From: Chrysoporthe austroafricana
Lineage: Eukaryota > Ascomycota > Sordariomycetes > Diaporthales > Cryphonectriaceae
DNA: 64,000 nucleotides
Reading direction: 5' to 3'
NCBI GenBank assembly: GCA_001051155.2
Contig: JYIP02000001.1
Span: 1,736,001 to 1,800,000 of the forward strand
The position numbers and the translations under genes were made by a program. Positions 34,920 through 47,200 of this stretch are shown piece by piece. How positions within the stretch are numbered: position 1 is the first letter of the stretch; every line of letters starts with the position of its first letter. The notes under the pieces are model-generated. The model saw only the letters and a list, made by a program, of their open reading frames with translations. It ran no database searches and was not told the origin of the DNA.

Positions 34920-37900
34920 ATGTCGAGGTACAATCGATTAGGTACGTCCTCGACCTCGTCCCCCTATGACCTAGCTTTCCTTCCCGCATCTTGGTCAAGT
35001 CGGAGATTCCCTTGACCCAGGAACTCTCCACCCGCTCCCAACTTCACATACCCACTTCTTCCTCCAGGCCTCCTTCTGGACATCGCAGAGTTCCTCCTCC
35101 GCTGTTCGCATATAGCAAAGGAGGCAGCTTGCGCCTTGCCCAAAACAATCCGCAGGTCGTGGCGCATCCCACTGCCTGCCAGACCCTGACCCCACCCCCA
35201 ACGAACATACATACAGGACTGCCTCGCATCCGTATCCAGTCTGGACCTGGACCATCTTTTGCGCAGTCGGCGGGACTAACACTACAGCGACACAGACGAG
35301 GACGCCTACCACCAGGACCATTTCGGCGGCAGCATGAATCCCAATGCCCACCGCACCCCCTCGCCGGGGCACCCTCTCCAATATGGCTACCAACTCGACG
35401 ACAACCCGTATCAACATTCCGATATGCCCATGAACCATGAGGGCAGGTACACTCCTGCCGACTCTATAGAAATGCATCAAGCCGTGGGTAGAATCTTGAA
35501 AACTTCTGACAGCTCCGTCTTGCTGACATTCAGACAGCACTCTATAGAGAACATGGGCAGCCACTACGATCCAAACGCGCCCTACCAGGACTACTCTGTC
35601 AACCCTCAAGCCCATCACGATGACTACTACAACCAACCTTACGACCCTCAGCTCATCAGCCAAGGCCAAGACTACGACGATAGAAGACCTATGTTGAATC
35701 ACCAGAATTCCGACATGAGCTCTCAATATCAGGACCCGGCCCAGCAGCAGCAGCAGCCGCAGCAGCAAGCAGGAGGAGGCATCAAGCGCTGGAAGACAGT
35801 GAAGGAGGTCCTCCTGTACAAGGGCAACCTGGTCCTCGACTGCCCCGTACCGCCGAGGCTGCTGAGCCAAGTTCCCCATGGCGAACGCGACGAGTTCACA
35901 CACATGCGTTACACGGCTGCGACGTGCGATCCCAACTTCTTCTACGAGGAGAACTTCACTCTGCGACAGAAGCTCTTCAGCAAGCCCCGACACACGGAGC
36001 TTTTCATTGTCGTCACCATGTATAACGAGGACGAGATCCTGTTCGCCCGAACTATGATTGGTGTTCTGAAGAACGTCGAATACATGTGCAAGCGGAATGA
36101 AAGCAAGACCTGGGGCAAGGACGCCTGGAAGAAGATCGTGGTGTGCATCGTCAGCGACGGTCGTGCCAAGATCAACCCCCGCACGCGTGCCCTTCTCGCT
36201 GGTATGGGCGTATACCAGGAGGGCATTGCCAAGCAGCAGGTCAACCACAAGGATGTGACGGCACATATCTACGAGTACACATCGCAGGTCGGCATGCAGA
36301 TCAAGAACGATGTCGTCCAGCTGATACCGAAGCAGCAGCCCGTGCAGCTCTTGTTCTGCTTGAAGGAAAAGAACCAGAAGAAGATCAACTCCCACAGATG
36401 GTTCTTCTCTGCCTTTGGCCGTGTGCTGGATCCCAACATTTGCGTCCTCATCGACGCTGGTACAAAGCCCGGTGGTAACTCGATCTACCACCTCTGGAAG
36501 GCGTTCGATCTCGAGCCCATGTGCGCCGGCGCCTGCGGTGAAATCAAGGCAATGTTGGGAACTGGAGGCAAGAACCTTATCAACCCTCTTGTCGCGGCCC
36601 AGAACTTCGAGTATAAGATGAGCAACATTCTCGACAAGCCGCTTGAGTCTGCATTCGGCTTCATTTCTGTGTTGCCAGGTGCTTTCTCGGCATATCGATA
36701 CGTGGCTCTTCAGAACGACAAGAACGGCCAGGGCCCTCTCGAGAAGTATTTCGCCGGTGAGAAGCTCCACGGTGCTGGTGCTGGAATCTTCACTGCGAAC
36801 ATGTACCTCGCTGAGGATCGTATCCTCTGTTTCGAGCTCGTCACGAAGCGGAACTGCCACTGGCTCCTCCAGTACGTCAAGTCTGCCAATGGCGAGACCG
36901 ACGTGCCCGACACCATCACCGAGCTTATTCTCCAGCGTCGTCGGTGGCTGAACGGGTCCTTCTTCGCCGCCATTTACGCCATTGCTCACTTCTACCAATT
37001 CTTCCGATCCGACCATTCACTGTTCCGAAAATTGGCCTTCTTCGCCGAATTTACGTTCAACACCATCAACATGATCTTTGCCTGGTTTGCTATCGGCAAC
37101 TTCTTCCTGGTCTTCAAGATTTTGACGTCAAGTTTGGGAGACTCTGATCTCCTGGGCACGGTCGGCACTATCCTTGGTGTTATATTTGAATGGTTATACG
37201 GAATCTCGCTCATAACATGTTTCGTCCTCTCTATGGGTAATCGACCTTCTGGATCCGGGCCATACTACATGGCAATGGTGGTCTTCTGGGCCATTATCTT
37301 CATGTAAGTCGATTACCACTCTCATGGGTGCCGAATGTCCTAGCTGACCTGAACTGTAGCTACCTCATGTTCGCAGCAATATTCATCTCAGTCAAAGCCA
37401 TAGAAACCGACCTGGCGGAGAACAGCTTCAGTATCAGCTCCCTCTTCAAGAACAAGGTCTTCTATACCTTGATTGTCTCCGTCATGTCGACATACGGCAT
37501 CTGGCTGATCGCATCGCTGCTCATGTTCGACCCCTGGCATATGATCACCTCGCTGGTGCAGTACATGATGCTGACGCCTACTTTCACCAACGTCCTCAAC
37601 GTATATGCCTTCTGCAACACGCACGACGTCTCGTGGGGTACCAAGGGTGACGACAAGCCCGACAAGCTCCCTTCCATCTCCACAAAGGACGGCCAGGGCA
37701 AGACGGACCTCCCCGACGAGGGCGACCTGAACGCCCAGTACGACCGGGAGGTCCAAGTGTTCAGCCGGAAGCCTGTCAAGGAGGTCTCAGCGCCCACGCC
37801 TGCTCAGCTGGACGAGAAGCAGCAGGATTACTACCGTGGTGTACGTACCGTGGTCGTGTTGGCGTGGATGATTACGAATTTCGCCCTTATTGCCGTTGTT

Positions 37901-38080
37901 TTGTCTGCTGCTGGGTTGGAGAAGATCGGTACGACAACGAATACCGATACTAATGATGTGGAGACGACACGCACGACGATTTACATGGCAGTCGTGCTGT
38001 ACTCGGTCGCTGGGCTGTCCGGGTTCAAGTTCTTGGGTGCGATGTGGTTCTTGGTGGTTCGGATGTTCAGGGGTGTGTGA
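34920..38080 (+). CDS. chitin synthase, class I/II type
   Basis: Processive membrane glycosyltransferase that makes cell-wall chitin from UDP-GlcNAc. Exons: 34920-34941 (22 nt, MSRYNRL), 35296-35483, 35538-37303 and 37360-38080, giving 898 aa. The disordered acidic/Gln-rich N-terminus is followed by the catalytic core: [69 protein letters not shown] and the QRRRWLNGS product-binding motif. A multi-helix membrane domain ([27 protein letters not shown], then at least four more spans) ends at MWFLVVRMF. There is no myosin or cytochrome-b5 domain, so classes IV-VII are excluded. The linker [20 protein letters not shown] with [10 protein letters not shown] points to class I or II rather than III. 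The 35484-35537 segment may be a retained 54-nt intron that stays in frame (see findings). The 354-nt first intron directly follows the 22-nt coding exon. Confidence 0.95.
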
Positions 38081-38761
38081 GGGCATTATTTTCGAGAGTC
38101 TGGTCTTTGCATCTGCATTTTCTGTTCTCTTCCGCGCCTCCTCCGGCTGGATGCCCTTGGGAGGGCGGGGGAGGGAAAACATTCTCGTTCGTGCGCTGGC
38201 GGCGATGGGTTTTCCTTACTTCTACATACCCCGTTTCCTGTTTGATTGAGACGATACGACGGATTGATTGATTGATACTTCTTCGGCATGGCGAAATGAA
38301 ATGAATTACTAGAACCACATGATGCGTTTGGTTTGTCCTGGTCGTGAGGCAGGAACCACCCTTCTCTTCTCCTCTTGCATATCTATCTTACGCGTGTGAG
38401 GGAATCTGACTTTCGTGTGCCGATTGTATTGATGCCGTTTCTAGAATGACCGTGCTTCATTTTAGAGTGAGCATTTTGTAGAAGTGGAGGGTAGAGAGAC
38501 CAGAGGTCTCTTTGTGAATGCGGTGGACTTATATTATAGATGGTACTGTGAACAAGACGCCTCTGCTAAATCAAATTGCTCACTCGCTCATTGAACGCAA
38601 TGCCAACTGATGCAGATAACGCAAGGAAGGCGTTGCCGATGATTCCTCTAATTTTTTTTCTCTCTCCCTAGTGGCCTGTCGCTGGCAACTCGAGACCGCC
38701 CCTCCTCCTCTGCCCAGCCCCGGCCGATATGAACACCTCGAGATCTCATTTTGCGAGCTTT
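38081..38761. other. convergent 3' region
   Basis: Lies between the stops of the chitin synthase and Sly1 genes. It contains both 3' UTRs, including an AT-richer part at about 38400-38660. No open frame of interest. Confidence 0.7.
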
Positions 38762-41428
38762 CTATTGCACCTCCTTCCCCAGCCTCTCAAGTTCCTCTTT
38801 GATGAAGTCCCCTGCATTGATCAGCTCCGTACTGCCGTACACGATCCTCCTCTTCGTCCGGTCGCCGCTCCCCGCGGTGCGCTTCACCCACTCCTGCAGG
38901 TTGCCAAACTCATCCATGCTGCCGCCGCCGACCGTGAAGACCACCGCCTCCGAGAAGCCCTGCCTCCTCTGGCCGAACGAAGCGCCGGCCCCTCCGCCGG
39001 CCCCACCGGCACCCCCGGGCATCGCTCCCGGCGTAGACCCGCCCCCGGCCCGCAGTGTCGACGGCGGAGGCATGGTCCCCCGCGCACGGTCGCTCCTGGG
39101 GTCGAAGTAGAGGTAATTCTCCGTCTTTGCGATGGCGGAAGAGGAGGCGCCGGACGGGTCCATGATGGACTCGACGATCTTGGTGATGGTGAGGTCGCGG
39201 TTGGCTGGGAGGAAGTTCTTGATACCGCCGATGAGCGAGTCGAAGTTGGCGGATAGGGCGCCGGTGGGCACACCAGACTCCTTGAGACGGTCTGTCAGGC
39301 GGGAGGAGATATTGGAGAAGCGGTTGAATAGGTCAGAACCGGACTGTTGTTGCTGTGACGCGGAGGCGTCCATTGTCGTGAGCTGTGTCATTTTCGTTGT
39401 CGCACGCACTCTGCAGTCTGGTTAGCGCCCGCGGGGCTTTGAGCGGGAAAAGGGGCATCTGACTGTCTTATATATGGCAGGCAGGTTCCATCCACCCCAG
39501 CTGCCGTAAGAGCTTCCTCAAACTGCTGCCATTCCGCCCTGCTGATGTCCGCTTCAGTGCTGAGGAACCAAACGACGAAGAGACGCAGCTTGTCTATTGG
39601 AGTGTCGCCTTTCTCCTTATCCTTAATGAGCTCTAGTATTTGTGCCTTCGTCTGTTTCATGACGTTCGACTCTACCGAATAGTATTCCTAAAGTTATCAT
39701 ATTAGCCACATTCCTTGATTAACCTTGCTGCCCTCAAGACTTACATTTAGTGACCGCTTCTGAATCGCATTCAGAATGGCCGCCAAGATGTTCATGTGCA
39801 TATCAAGGGTCACCTTTCGTTCTCTGAGCTCCGGGAGCACTGTCAGGGCAGCCTTCAGATGTTGGGCGCTGGCGCTATTGTCCATCTGAAGATCTTCCAG
39901 GTCTGTCACTCCGGTCTTCTTCGTGAGCGCAACTGACTCTTCTTTGTATCGGTTCAACTCAGCATCGATATCCTCTGCGACCTCCTGGAATGCTAGGCCT
40001 GCATTTCTGGACCAGAAAAAGTCGCTCGCGGTCAGATCGTAGCCTTTCCGGGTAACACCTTTGGCGGGATTTGATTCGTCGACGGGTGTCTCGATGGTTA
40101 TCCGATTCAACTTCATGTTTAGAACGTCGTGTACTAAATGTTGATAGGTCCAACCATGGGAGAGCATAGGAGTGAGCTATCGCAGAGTGTTAGCAACAGG
40201 TTACAGCCAGGCAGGGCATGGACATGATACATACATCAACATTCCTGTCTAGTAGCACAAGAACAGGACGTGATGTAGGTGTTCCTGCTGATGAGCTTGG
40301 CCGATTCGAGAACAGCCCATCCTTCGAGCCCGAATTCAGAATATGATCGCGTAGTTTCCCTGAAATCGTTTTGCGTCAGCGTTTTGGCAGCATTTTGACC
40401 TCATGTGGTGGTTCAACACCGAGGTCTCGCCCGCATACGGTCAGATGCTCGAGTCAAAATCTGGTCTATGAGAGGATTGACGTACGGTCAAGCCTGTGAC
40501 AATGCAAAGTCAGCAATCTTGTCGAGACCGATCGCACCTTGACAGAAGGCACTGAGACCGTGATCGTGGAGGTATCCACAACCACGAAACATAATTTCGA
40601 GCCAGTGAAACAAGTCTTGAACGTACTTTTGCGCTATCATCTCGGCGGCTGCACCACGGCTAGCCCTGATGATTGGTATGACGCCCATGGTTACGACGAC
40701 CGAGAAGAGCCCACTGACGATCTTGTCCACCACATGGTCCAATTCTTCATCCTGCGTCTTGGCGCTGTTCAGCGCCCAGTAGACATGGTCCTTTTCCATG
40801 CCTAGTGAGAACAGATCCGGCTCGGCGACTATGAAGTTCAGGTACTGGTCGTAGACGTTTGCGATCTGTTCCGAAGTCCCGGCCGTCGCCGTCATCGTTG
40901 CGAAGTCCTCGAGTAGCGGTCGGGGTATCGAGGAGAGGAAGTTGATGTACGCGGGAGAGTACAGGCCTTTCTGGAGGTCGCTCGTGATGCTCTGCAGGTT
41001 CTGCGCGCTCGGCTCGAGGAGATAGACAGCGGGTACGTCGGGTATGGGTGCGCGGGATGACGAGATGTGCCTGTATGGTGGCCATTGCGTCAGCATACAG
41101 CACCTCGTTGAAGAAAGGACGGCGCAGGACGGCTCACATGTGTATCGTCACTCCCAGGCTTCGCAGGTCGCTGACCCGCAAGACAGAGCTGATAACACTA
41201 TATTCCCCATGATTAGCAGGCCGTATCTCCGCAGAATTCTTGGGACTGACAAGCATACTCCCGGCCCAGGTCGTCGAAGACAAGCACCTTCCAGACGATT
41301 TGCGAGTTCGGCAGGCCGTTGGCCTGGGCATCTTCATTCTCGCCGGCTTCGAACTCGTCGTTCAGGTTCAGGATCTTCTTGAGCGAGGCGATCTGCTTGT
41401 CGCGCAGCGACGTGCCGCGCGCCGCCAT
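38762..41428 (-). CDS. Sly1, SM protein of ER-Golgi traffic
   Basis: Sec1/Munc18-family protein that binds the syntaxin Sed5 and drives SNARE assembly in ER-to-Golgi transport. Eight exons join in phase: 41428-41259, 41197-41138, 41070-40627, 40493-40486 (8 nt), 40359-40235, 40176-39745, 39687-39464 and 39410-38762, giving 703 aa, the usual Sly1 size. Diagnostic segments are MAARGTSLRDKQIASLKKIL, WKVLVFDDLGRD, VLRVSDLRSLGVTIHM, APIPDVPAVYLLEP, RPVLVLLDRNVDLTPMLSHGW, VHDVLNMKLNRI and the C-terminal RIVYGSTELINAGDFIKE. A Gly/Ala/Pro insert (GGGSTPGAMPGGAGGAGGGA) lies before FGQRRQGFSEAVVF. The intron at 39463-39411 uses a weak donor, GTCAGA, but the phase and flanking family residues (YIRQ|VRATTKMT) support it. 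The 8-nt exon is described under findings. Confidence 0.96.
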
Positions 41429-42554
41429 GGTTTCTCGGCTGAAGAGCAGCTCAGAGCTGCGTCAGTGGTGGCGGTGGTGGTTGTTGTAAAGTCAATGTGC
41501 AATGGTCAGCACAGTTCCGCTAGATGGGAGCCAAGTCGGATGCGCGGATGAGGACCGTTAGGCTCCAGAGCGGCGGAAGGGTCCGGAACAGTGACTAGGC
41601 GAGCCCTGCGTGCTGTTGGGGTGGCGTGTGGTTTGCGACAGCTGTCCTCCCTGCCGTCGACGCAGTCATTCTCGGCCTCGGTGGTGAGCTTCAACCTACA
41701 CGGTACACCACACTGCAAAGCGTCCCACACGTAAGGTACCCAGTAGCTCTCTGCTGACGTAACGCGGCGCTCTGGAAGGAACCTTGGAAGGCACGGCAGG
41801 GTGGAAAGGGCCCTCCCTTTGCAACACAGGGGCTGGGATGCGCTAACCGATTCGCTGCAGCTGGCCTCTTTTTCTGGAGCGGGCTGCGCTTGCTTCTCGC
41901 TGGCTGTGGCCGCAGATGAAACAGCGCTGGCGCGAATGACCACCCAAGCTTGTCCCGTCCCCCTTTCGCTTTTCTCCTCGCCTCTCTCCTTTCACTCCTG
42001 TCAACACCATTCAATCAATCCTCACAATCGCGACAGTCGCCCACGCGCCCTCACCAACGTAGAGACTGCAGATCTGTCACTCTGCAGAGGGATAATTCTT
42101 CTCGATAGATCTGGCTCGGTGGCCGTGGGCCTGACTCTACACCTCGCCTCATTCAAGTCCTCTGACTGATTCATTTCGGTTTCCCATCTCATCATCTCGA
42201 TTCAGCTCAGCGCAGCTCAGCCCAGCCCAGCCCGAGTCCTGCTGCTTCCGTTTCCTCACTGCAGCGCCAGCCTCCTCAGGTAGACATAAAAACCGACTTC
42301 AAACGTCTCTCGCGCATGCAGATCAGAGAGCCATGTCGTGACGACTGGCCTCGACATCGTGTGTGCCTGATGGAGGTTTGGGGCATCAAGGCGCAGTCAG
42401 ACGGCGTAGGAGCTTGAGAAGGATTCTCCGAGCTGGGTCCGGCTCGGGAAGAGCTAAGAAGGGGCGCAACACGTCGGACAGGCGCAACCAGACTCAATCT
42501 GCAGGGTATGCATGAAAGCCTCTACACACCCCTAACAATTTCCCCTCCCCCTAC

Positions 42555-42590
42555 CACACCGCACCGCACCGCACTGCACTGCACTGCACC
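42555..42590. repeat. 5-bp tandem repeat (CCGCA / CTGCA)
   Basis: Three CCGCA units followed by three CTGCA units, in non-coding DNA. As in the 7-bp array at 19987, two point variants are each locally homogenised. Confidence 0.9.
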
Positions 42591-43379
42591 GATCATCGTA
42601 TGGCTTGGACTACGTCCGTCTTGACCAATGTACATCACCCGCATGTCCATACGATGCTCCAATCACCGCGCGGCTTAATTGCGCAGACCGGCAGACCGTG
42701 GAGATGAAAAGGGTTTGCACGGGACTAGCCAGGAGCGCATTGAACTCTGTGACAGCAGCAACAGCACCATCTCAACGAAGCAGCAACGTTCACATTCCGA
42801 AGCCCTCCCAACGGCGACTTTTTCAAAAAAAAGAGGGGGGGGGGGAGGAACATCCAAAGCTGCCCCGCCCGTCTTTGGAATCCCTAAACGGCCCATGCGA
42901 CTGGTGCGTTGGTGCAGACGCCGTCAGAGGACGAGGAAGCCCTTTGCAGACTACTCTTCTTTTCTTGAAATATGGATGAATGCGCTGCCTTAAAAGCCTG
43001 GTGCTCACTGCCCGAACGCCAGGCTGGCGCCCGTTCTTCCATCGGTCACAGACCGTGACCTTGAAAACTACCCTGCAGATCCGGCTGCCGGTTGGCTGAG
43101 AGAACACGCATACATCAGAGATACTGCATCGGGAACAAGGCTGAAGAAGCCTGATGACCCCCCAGAGAGAGGGAGAGAAACCTTCAGTATGCTGGCGGTA
43201 GAAGATGGTAAAAGGCGGTCTCGGTTTGACCGGGCCGGCTTCTATCTACTTACTGTCTCTCCACACTCTGTTTGAATGCGTCTCTCCAGCAGACTGGTCA
43301 CGGCGCGAGAGAACACGGCCGCTGGGATAAGGCAGGGCAGACGGGAGGGATCCCATGAATGCTCCTGCTGATCACAAGC

Positions 43380-43401
43380 CGAGCAGAGCAGAGCAGAGCA
43401 A
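43380..43401. repeat. (GAGCA)n tandem repeat
   Basis: Four units of AGAGC/GAGCA in direct succession. Non-coding. Confidence 0.85.
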
Positions 43402-44203
43402 CGAAATCAAGCGACCAAGCCGCATCACAGCGGACGGTCCAGTTTCCGAGCTTGTTCAGCTCTGCGCTGCGCAGCGCGGCCTGCTTCCGAAACCAGGATA
43501 CCACATGACCAAGGCCGATACAGCGACCCGAGCGACTTCGAAAATACCCGGGTCCGCCATGGTGGTCCCCCGGCCAACGGATGACTTCGCCTGCCCAGAG
43601 ATTTGACGAATCTTGAGTCTACGGTGAATTCTGAAGGCTCACCGGGCGCCCCTCACCGGATCATGACCATGGATGCCACCGAGAGCTCGAGAGATCAGGC
43701 GAAGCGTCCCTCAAGCCGTCTGCCCCCTGTCTGGTCGTGCTGCCGATCCGGAGGTCGAGGACAATATGCCCGCCCGCCTGCATCTCCTTTTGTCTGCTTT
43801 ACGAGCCTGCGGCTACACATGCTGCAGTCTCGCCGGCCATGCTCATCCACTCCCTATTATCAAATCCATTCAGCCATCATCCACCACATACGCATCGCTT
43901 CTCACATTGGAATTGATGAACCGTTTCTTTCGGTGTCTCTGCCGCTAACTCTCGTCTGGTCTTAGGCCCTGCCCCGCTTTCCCCATTTCGGACTAGTGTG
44001 GCACCCCTCCCTGCCACATCCAATCCCCACTTTAACGGGGTACCCACACACCCCGCCATCTGCAAGATTTCACGAGCCAAAGTGAAACCCGTTCTGCTTA
44101 TAACCTCAATATCTCGATAGCCACTCACGTGACCACCCTTCCTCCGGTCACTCTTTTGTTGGCGTTGGCCCCCCCAGCGCCAAACCATACCAGAAGGTTC
44201 ATT

Positions 44204-47200
44204 ATGGCAAGCGGAAATAGTAACCAGCAGTGGGCATATGCCCCCTACCAGCCTGGCCAGGACACAGGCCAAGCTGGGAACTTTGTGAGCCAGAACTTTG
44301 GTCATGGTGACGGTGACATCAATAACAATGCCTTTGCTATCTCCCAGCAGTGGCCACCCCAAGACACCCAGTTCATCCACGAAAACGCCTACCCGAATTT
44401 TCAACCTCAGAGCTCGGAGTACTCGGTGCAGCACTTTCAGGCAAACAATTCCCATGTGCAAACCCACCAGCACCCACCGGGATATGCGGCACCTCTTTCA
44501 ATAGATGGCCCTTCAGAAATACCTTGGGACTATGATTTTAGTTATAGTACCAACCCTCTGGCTGGCATGGGAGATGCCGGTGTCCCATACGGCAACGGCT
44601 TGCAACAAGGGCCCAGCAGCAATGGTCTGCCGCCTACTTCGTCTTTCCAGGACATGGCCAACAACATACCAAGCCAACAGCAGCAATTTCAGGTTCGACC
44701 GTCGTCCGGTGGCATATATACGCCCAACCAAACGGTGAATTATGGGAGGAGTACACAGCAGTCTCCACCACAGACAATGTCCCACCCAATGCCGAATCAG
44801 AGGCAGGTCCTGGAATTCCAACCAAATTTGCATCATCACCAGCAACAGCCTCAGCCTGCGGTTTCTCAGCACCAGCAGCCGGCAATGCACCAGCAGCACC
44901 AGCAGCACCAACAGCAGCAGCAGCATCAGCAGCATGTGGTTCATCAACCCCAGCAACCCAACCCGCTTCAGGCTGGTGGCCAGCAGCCGAATCAGCTTCA
45001 AAACATCAACCACCTCCAACAGCCGTCCAGAATCGGTACGCCCCAAACAGTTGCTCCTACCGCACAACCCCGTCAGTCTCCTTTCAACGGACGAAATGTG
45101 GCACCACTGTCCATGCAACAACAAGGACAGGATGCCCGAGGTAGCCCGGCAATAGCATTCTCGGCCGCTCAGCAGCCCACCGTGCAGGCGGGTCTCCCCA
45201 AAGCATCGCCGAGCCTCTCGAATGCGCAGGCAGCACAGACCCGATTTGTATCTCAGCAACCGGTGCCTATACAGCAGCGACCGGTGGAGAGTCCAGTGCC
45301 AGTCACAGGCAGCACAGCAGTGCCCAACGTCGTGCAATGGACTCAACCACCAAATGCCGAACCGAGCATTCGCGGCGATCTGCAACAAGTATTCCAGATA
45401 GATCCCCAGCCGAAGATAAGTGTCCCAATAGCATATGCGGCTGCACCCCAACGCTTAGGTGTTGGTCTTGCACCTCCGCGATTGCTCAGGCGGGACGACG
45501 CTGCACTTCCTCACTATGGTACTCGGCACGTAGGCTTCAGCCCGGTGCCGGTCTTGCAGATCAGAGATGACGACGATGCGCGGGCTACCCTCAGCGAGAT
45601 CTACGATCCCGATGAAATCCCGGAGACCTCGTTCCACTATGGAACGTCGCTTGGCAGTAGGATGCGATCTAGTGCAGATGGAATCCTGTGGAAATGGGTG
45701 AAGGCGCTCAAAGAGGGAGATGTTGCCGGACAAAATGAGCTGGAGCAGCAGTTGATACGGCATCTTGGTAAGTCTAGGCCAACTGCCTGGTGTGTTCGGA
45801 TGCGAGCTAATCACCCAAATTCTGTAGGCGGCCCCTTGCCCGAGACATACGTGGCTAGGATGCAAGAGGCCAGGGCTGCCAAGAAGAAAGCATCTGCCCA
45901 ACAAGGACCTGTAAGTCGCCGTTTCTACCGTTTTTGGACTTTCAACTTGCCCTCCCCTCACGATGGTTCATGGCCGTTCAACAACAGGTGATGGGCCAAT
46001 GGTAATGTACGACAGTATGAACCCAGAGCACTGACACAGCAACAGGAGCGGAGCAAGACTCGGCCCACTGACGAGGCTGACGCAGCCAGATGGGATGCGC
46101 TTGGTATAATATATCTGACCAATCCTCAGCCGACTAGTGCTGAAATTGGAGTGGCCGTCGCGGCGTTCGGTAAACTTGTCCGAGGACATGTTGCCGAGTT
46201 CCAGAAGTTGAAACAGAAACTCAAAAGTGCAAGTGAAGCAGACAGCGCGGCCTTGAAGGATCAGATCACGCGGAAGTTGGATGTCATCGATCGAGCGGTC
46301 GCTGCAGCTAACGAGTGGGGCGATCCTCAGGTCGTGGCCAATTTGGGAGGCAACCAAAAGCTCATCAGTGACTTCGTATCGTGTCTGATTCACGCCAATA
46401 ACTCCAGTGACCACAATGGCAAGGTCCCTAAGGATGTACTCCGGCTGATGTCGGCAGTAACCACGATTGAAAAGGATTTCCTCATGACTAGTTTGCAGTT
46501 TGCAAAGATCAGCAAAAAGTTTGAGAGCAAGGGCGACGACGAGGTCAAAGAATTCATAAAGAGGATCAAGGAAAACGCGGAAAATAGAAAAGAGACATTG
46601 AAGGCAGCCGGAGAAGACGAGGAACGGACGTCAACTCCAGACTCCAATGTGTCTACTAAGGGCCAGTCAAGCTCCGGCTCCTCGGATACCAAGGCAACTA
46701 GTCTCGCCGAAGCAGCGAAGAAGAAGGCTGCGAGCACAGCAACAGGGCGAAACCCCTCGACGTCTTCAACGAGCTCGTCAACCGTCAAGCGACCCCGCGA
46801 GGAGGAGGCTGATAGCAAATCGGTCAAGAGGGTTGCGACAGACCCGGCCTCCTCACAAGCCGGCCAGAAGGCGGCTCCAGCCAAGGTGGTGGTGTCGGCA
46901 CCACCTCCTGCTCCTGCTCAGTCCAAGCTTTTCGGCAGCGGAATGTTGGGCGGGAAGAAGCCTCCTGTAAAACCTCCAACCAGGCCAGTACCGGCGAAGG
47001 CTGACGGTGCCAAGACCGAGTCAAAGCCAGATGTCAAGAAGGAGCCCCTCAAGCGGGTCGAGGGCGCCAGGGTAAGAAAGACAGAACCTGCCAAGGCTGA
47101 AGCACCCTCCGCCTCGAAGCTGGGTGGTATCGGTGCCTTATTGGATTCAATCTCGAACTCGAAGCCAAAACAGACTGGACGCTCAACGCCTGACAAGGAT

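Larger units (their letters stand above)
41429..44203. other. divergent promoter region, sly1 / PNUTS-like gene
   Basis: 2.8 kb between two divergent genes. No frame resembles a protein. The sequence has C/T-rich and CA-rich tracts, a G11 run at about 42837 and short tandem repeats at 42205-42231 (CAGCTCAGC-like), 42555-42590 and 43380-43401. The last 200 bases are probably the 5' leader of the plus-strand gene. Confidence 0.55.

Noticed and set aside
34995..37016. 673-codon open frame antisense to the chitin synthase exon
   Set aside because: It mirrors a highly conserved, codon-biased gene; the translation is Val/Leu/Asp-rich without a domain, as expected for the complementary strand of a GC-biased coding region.
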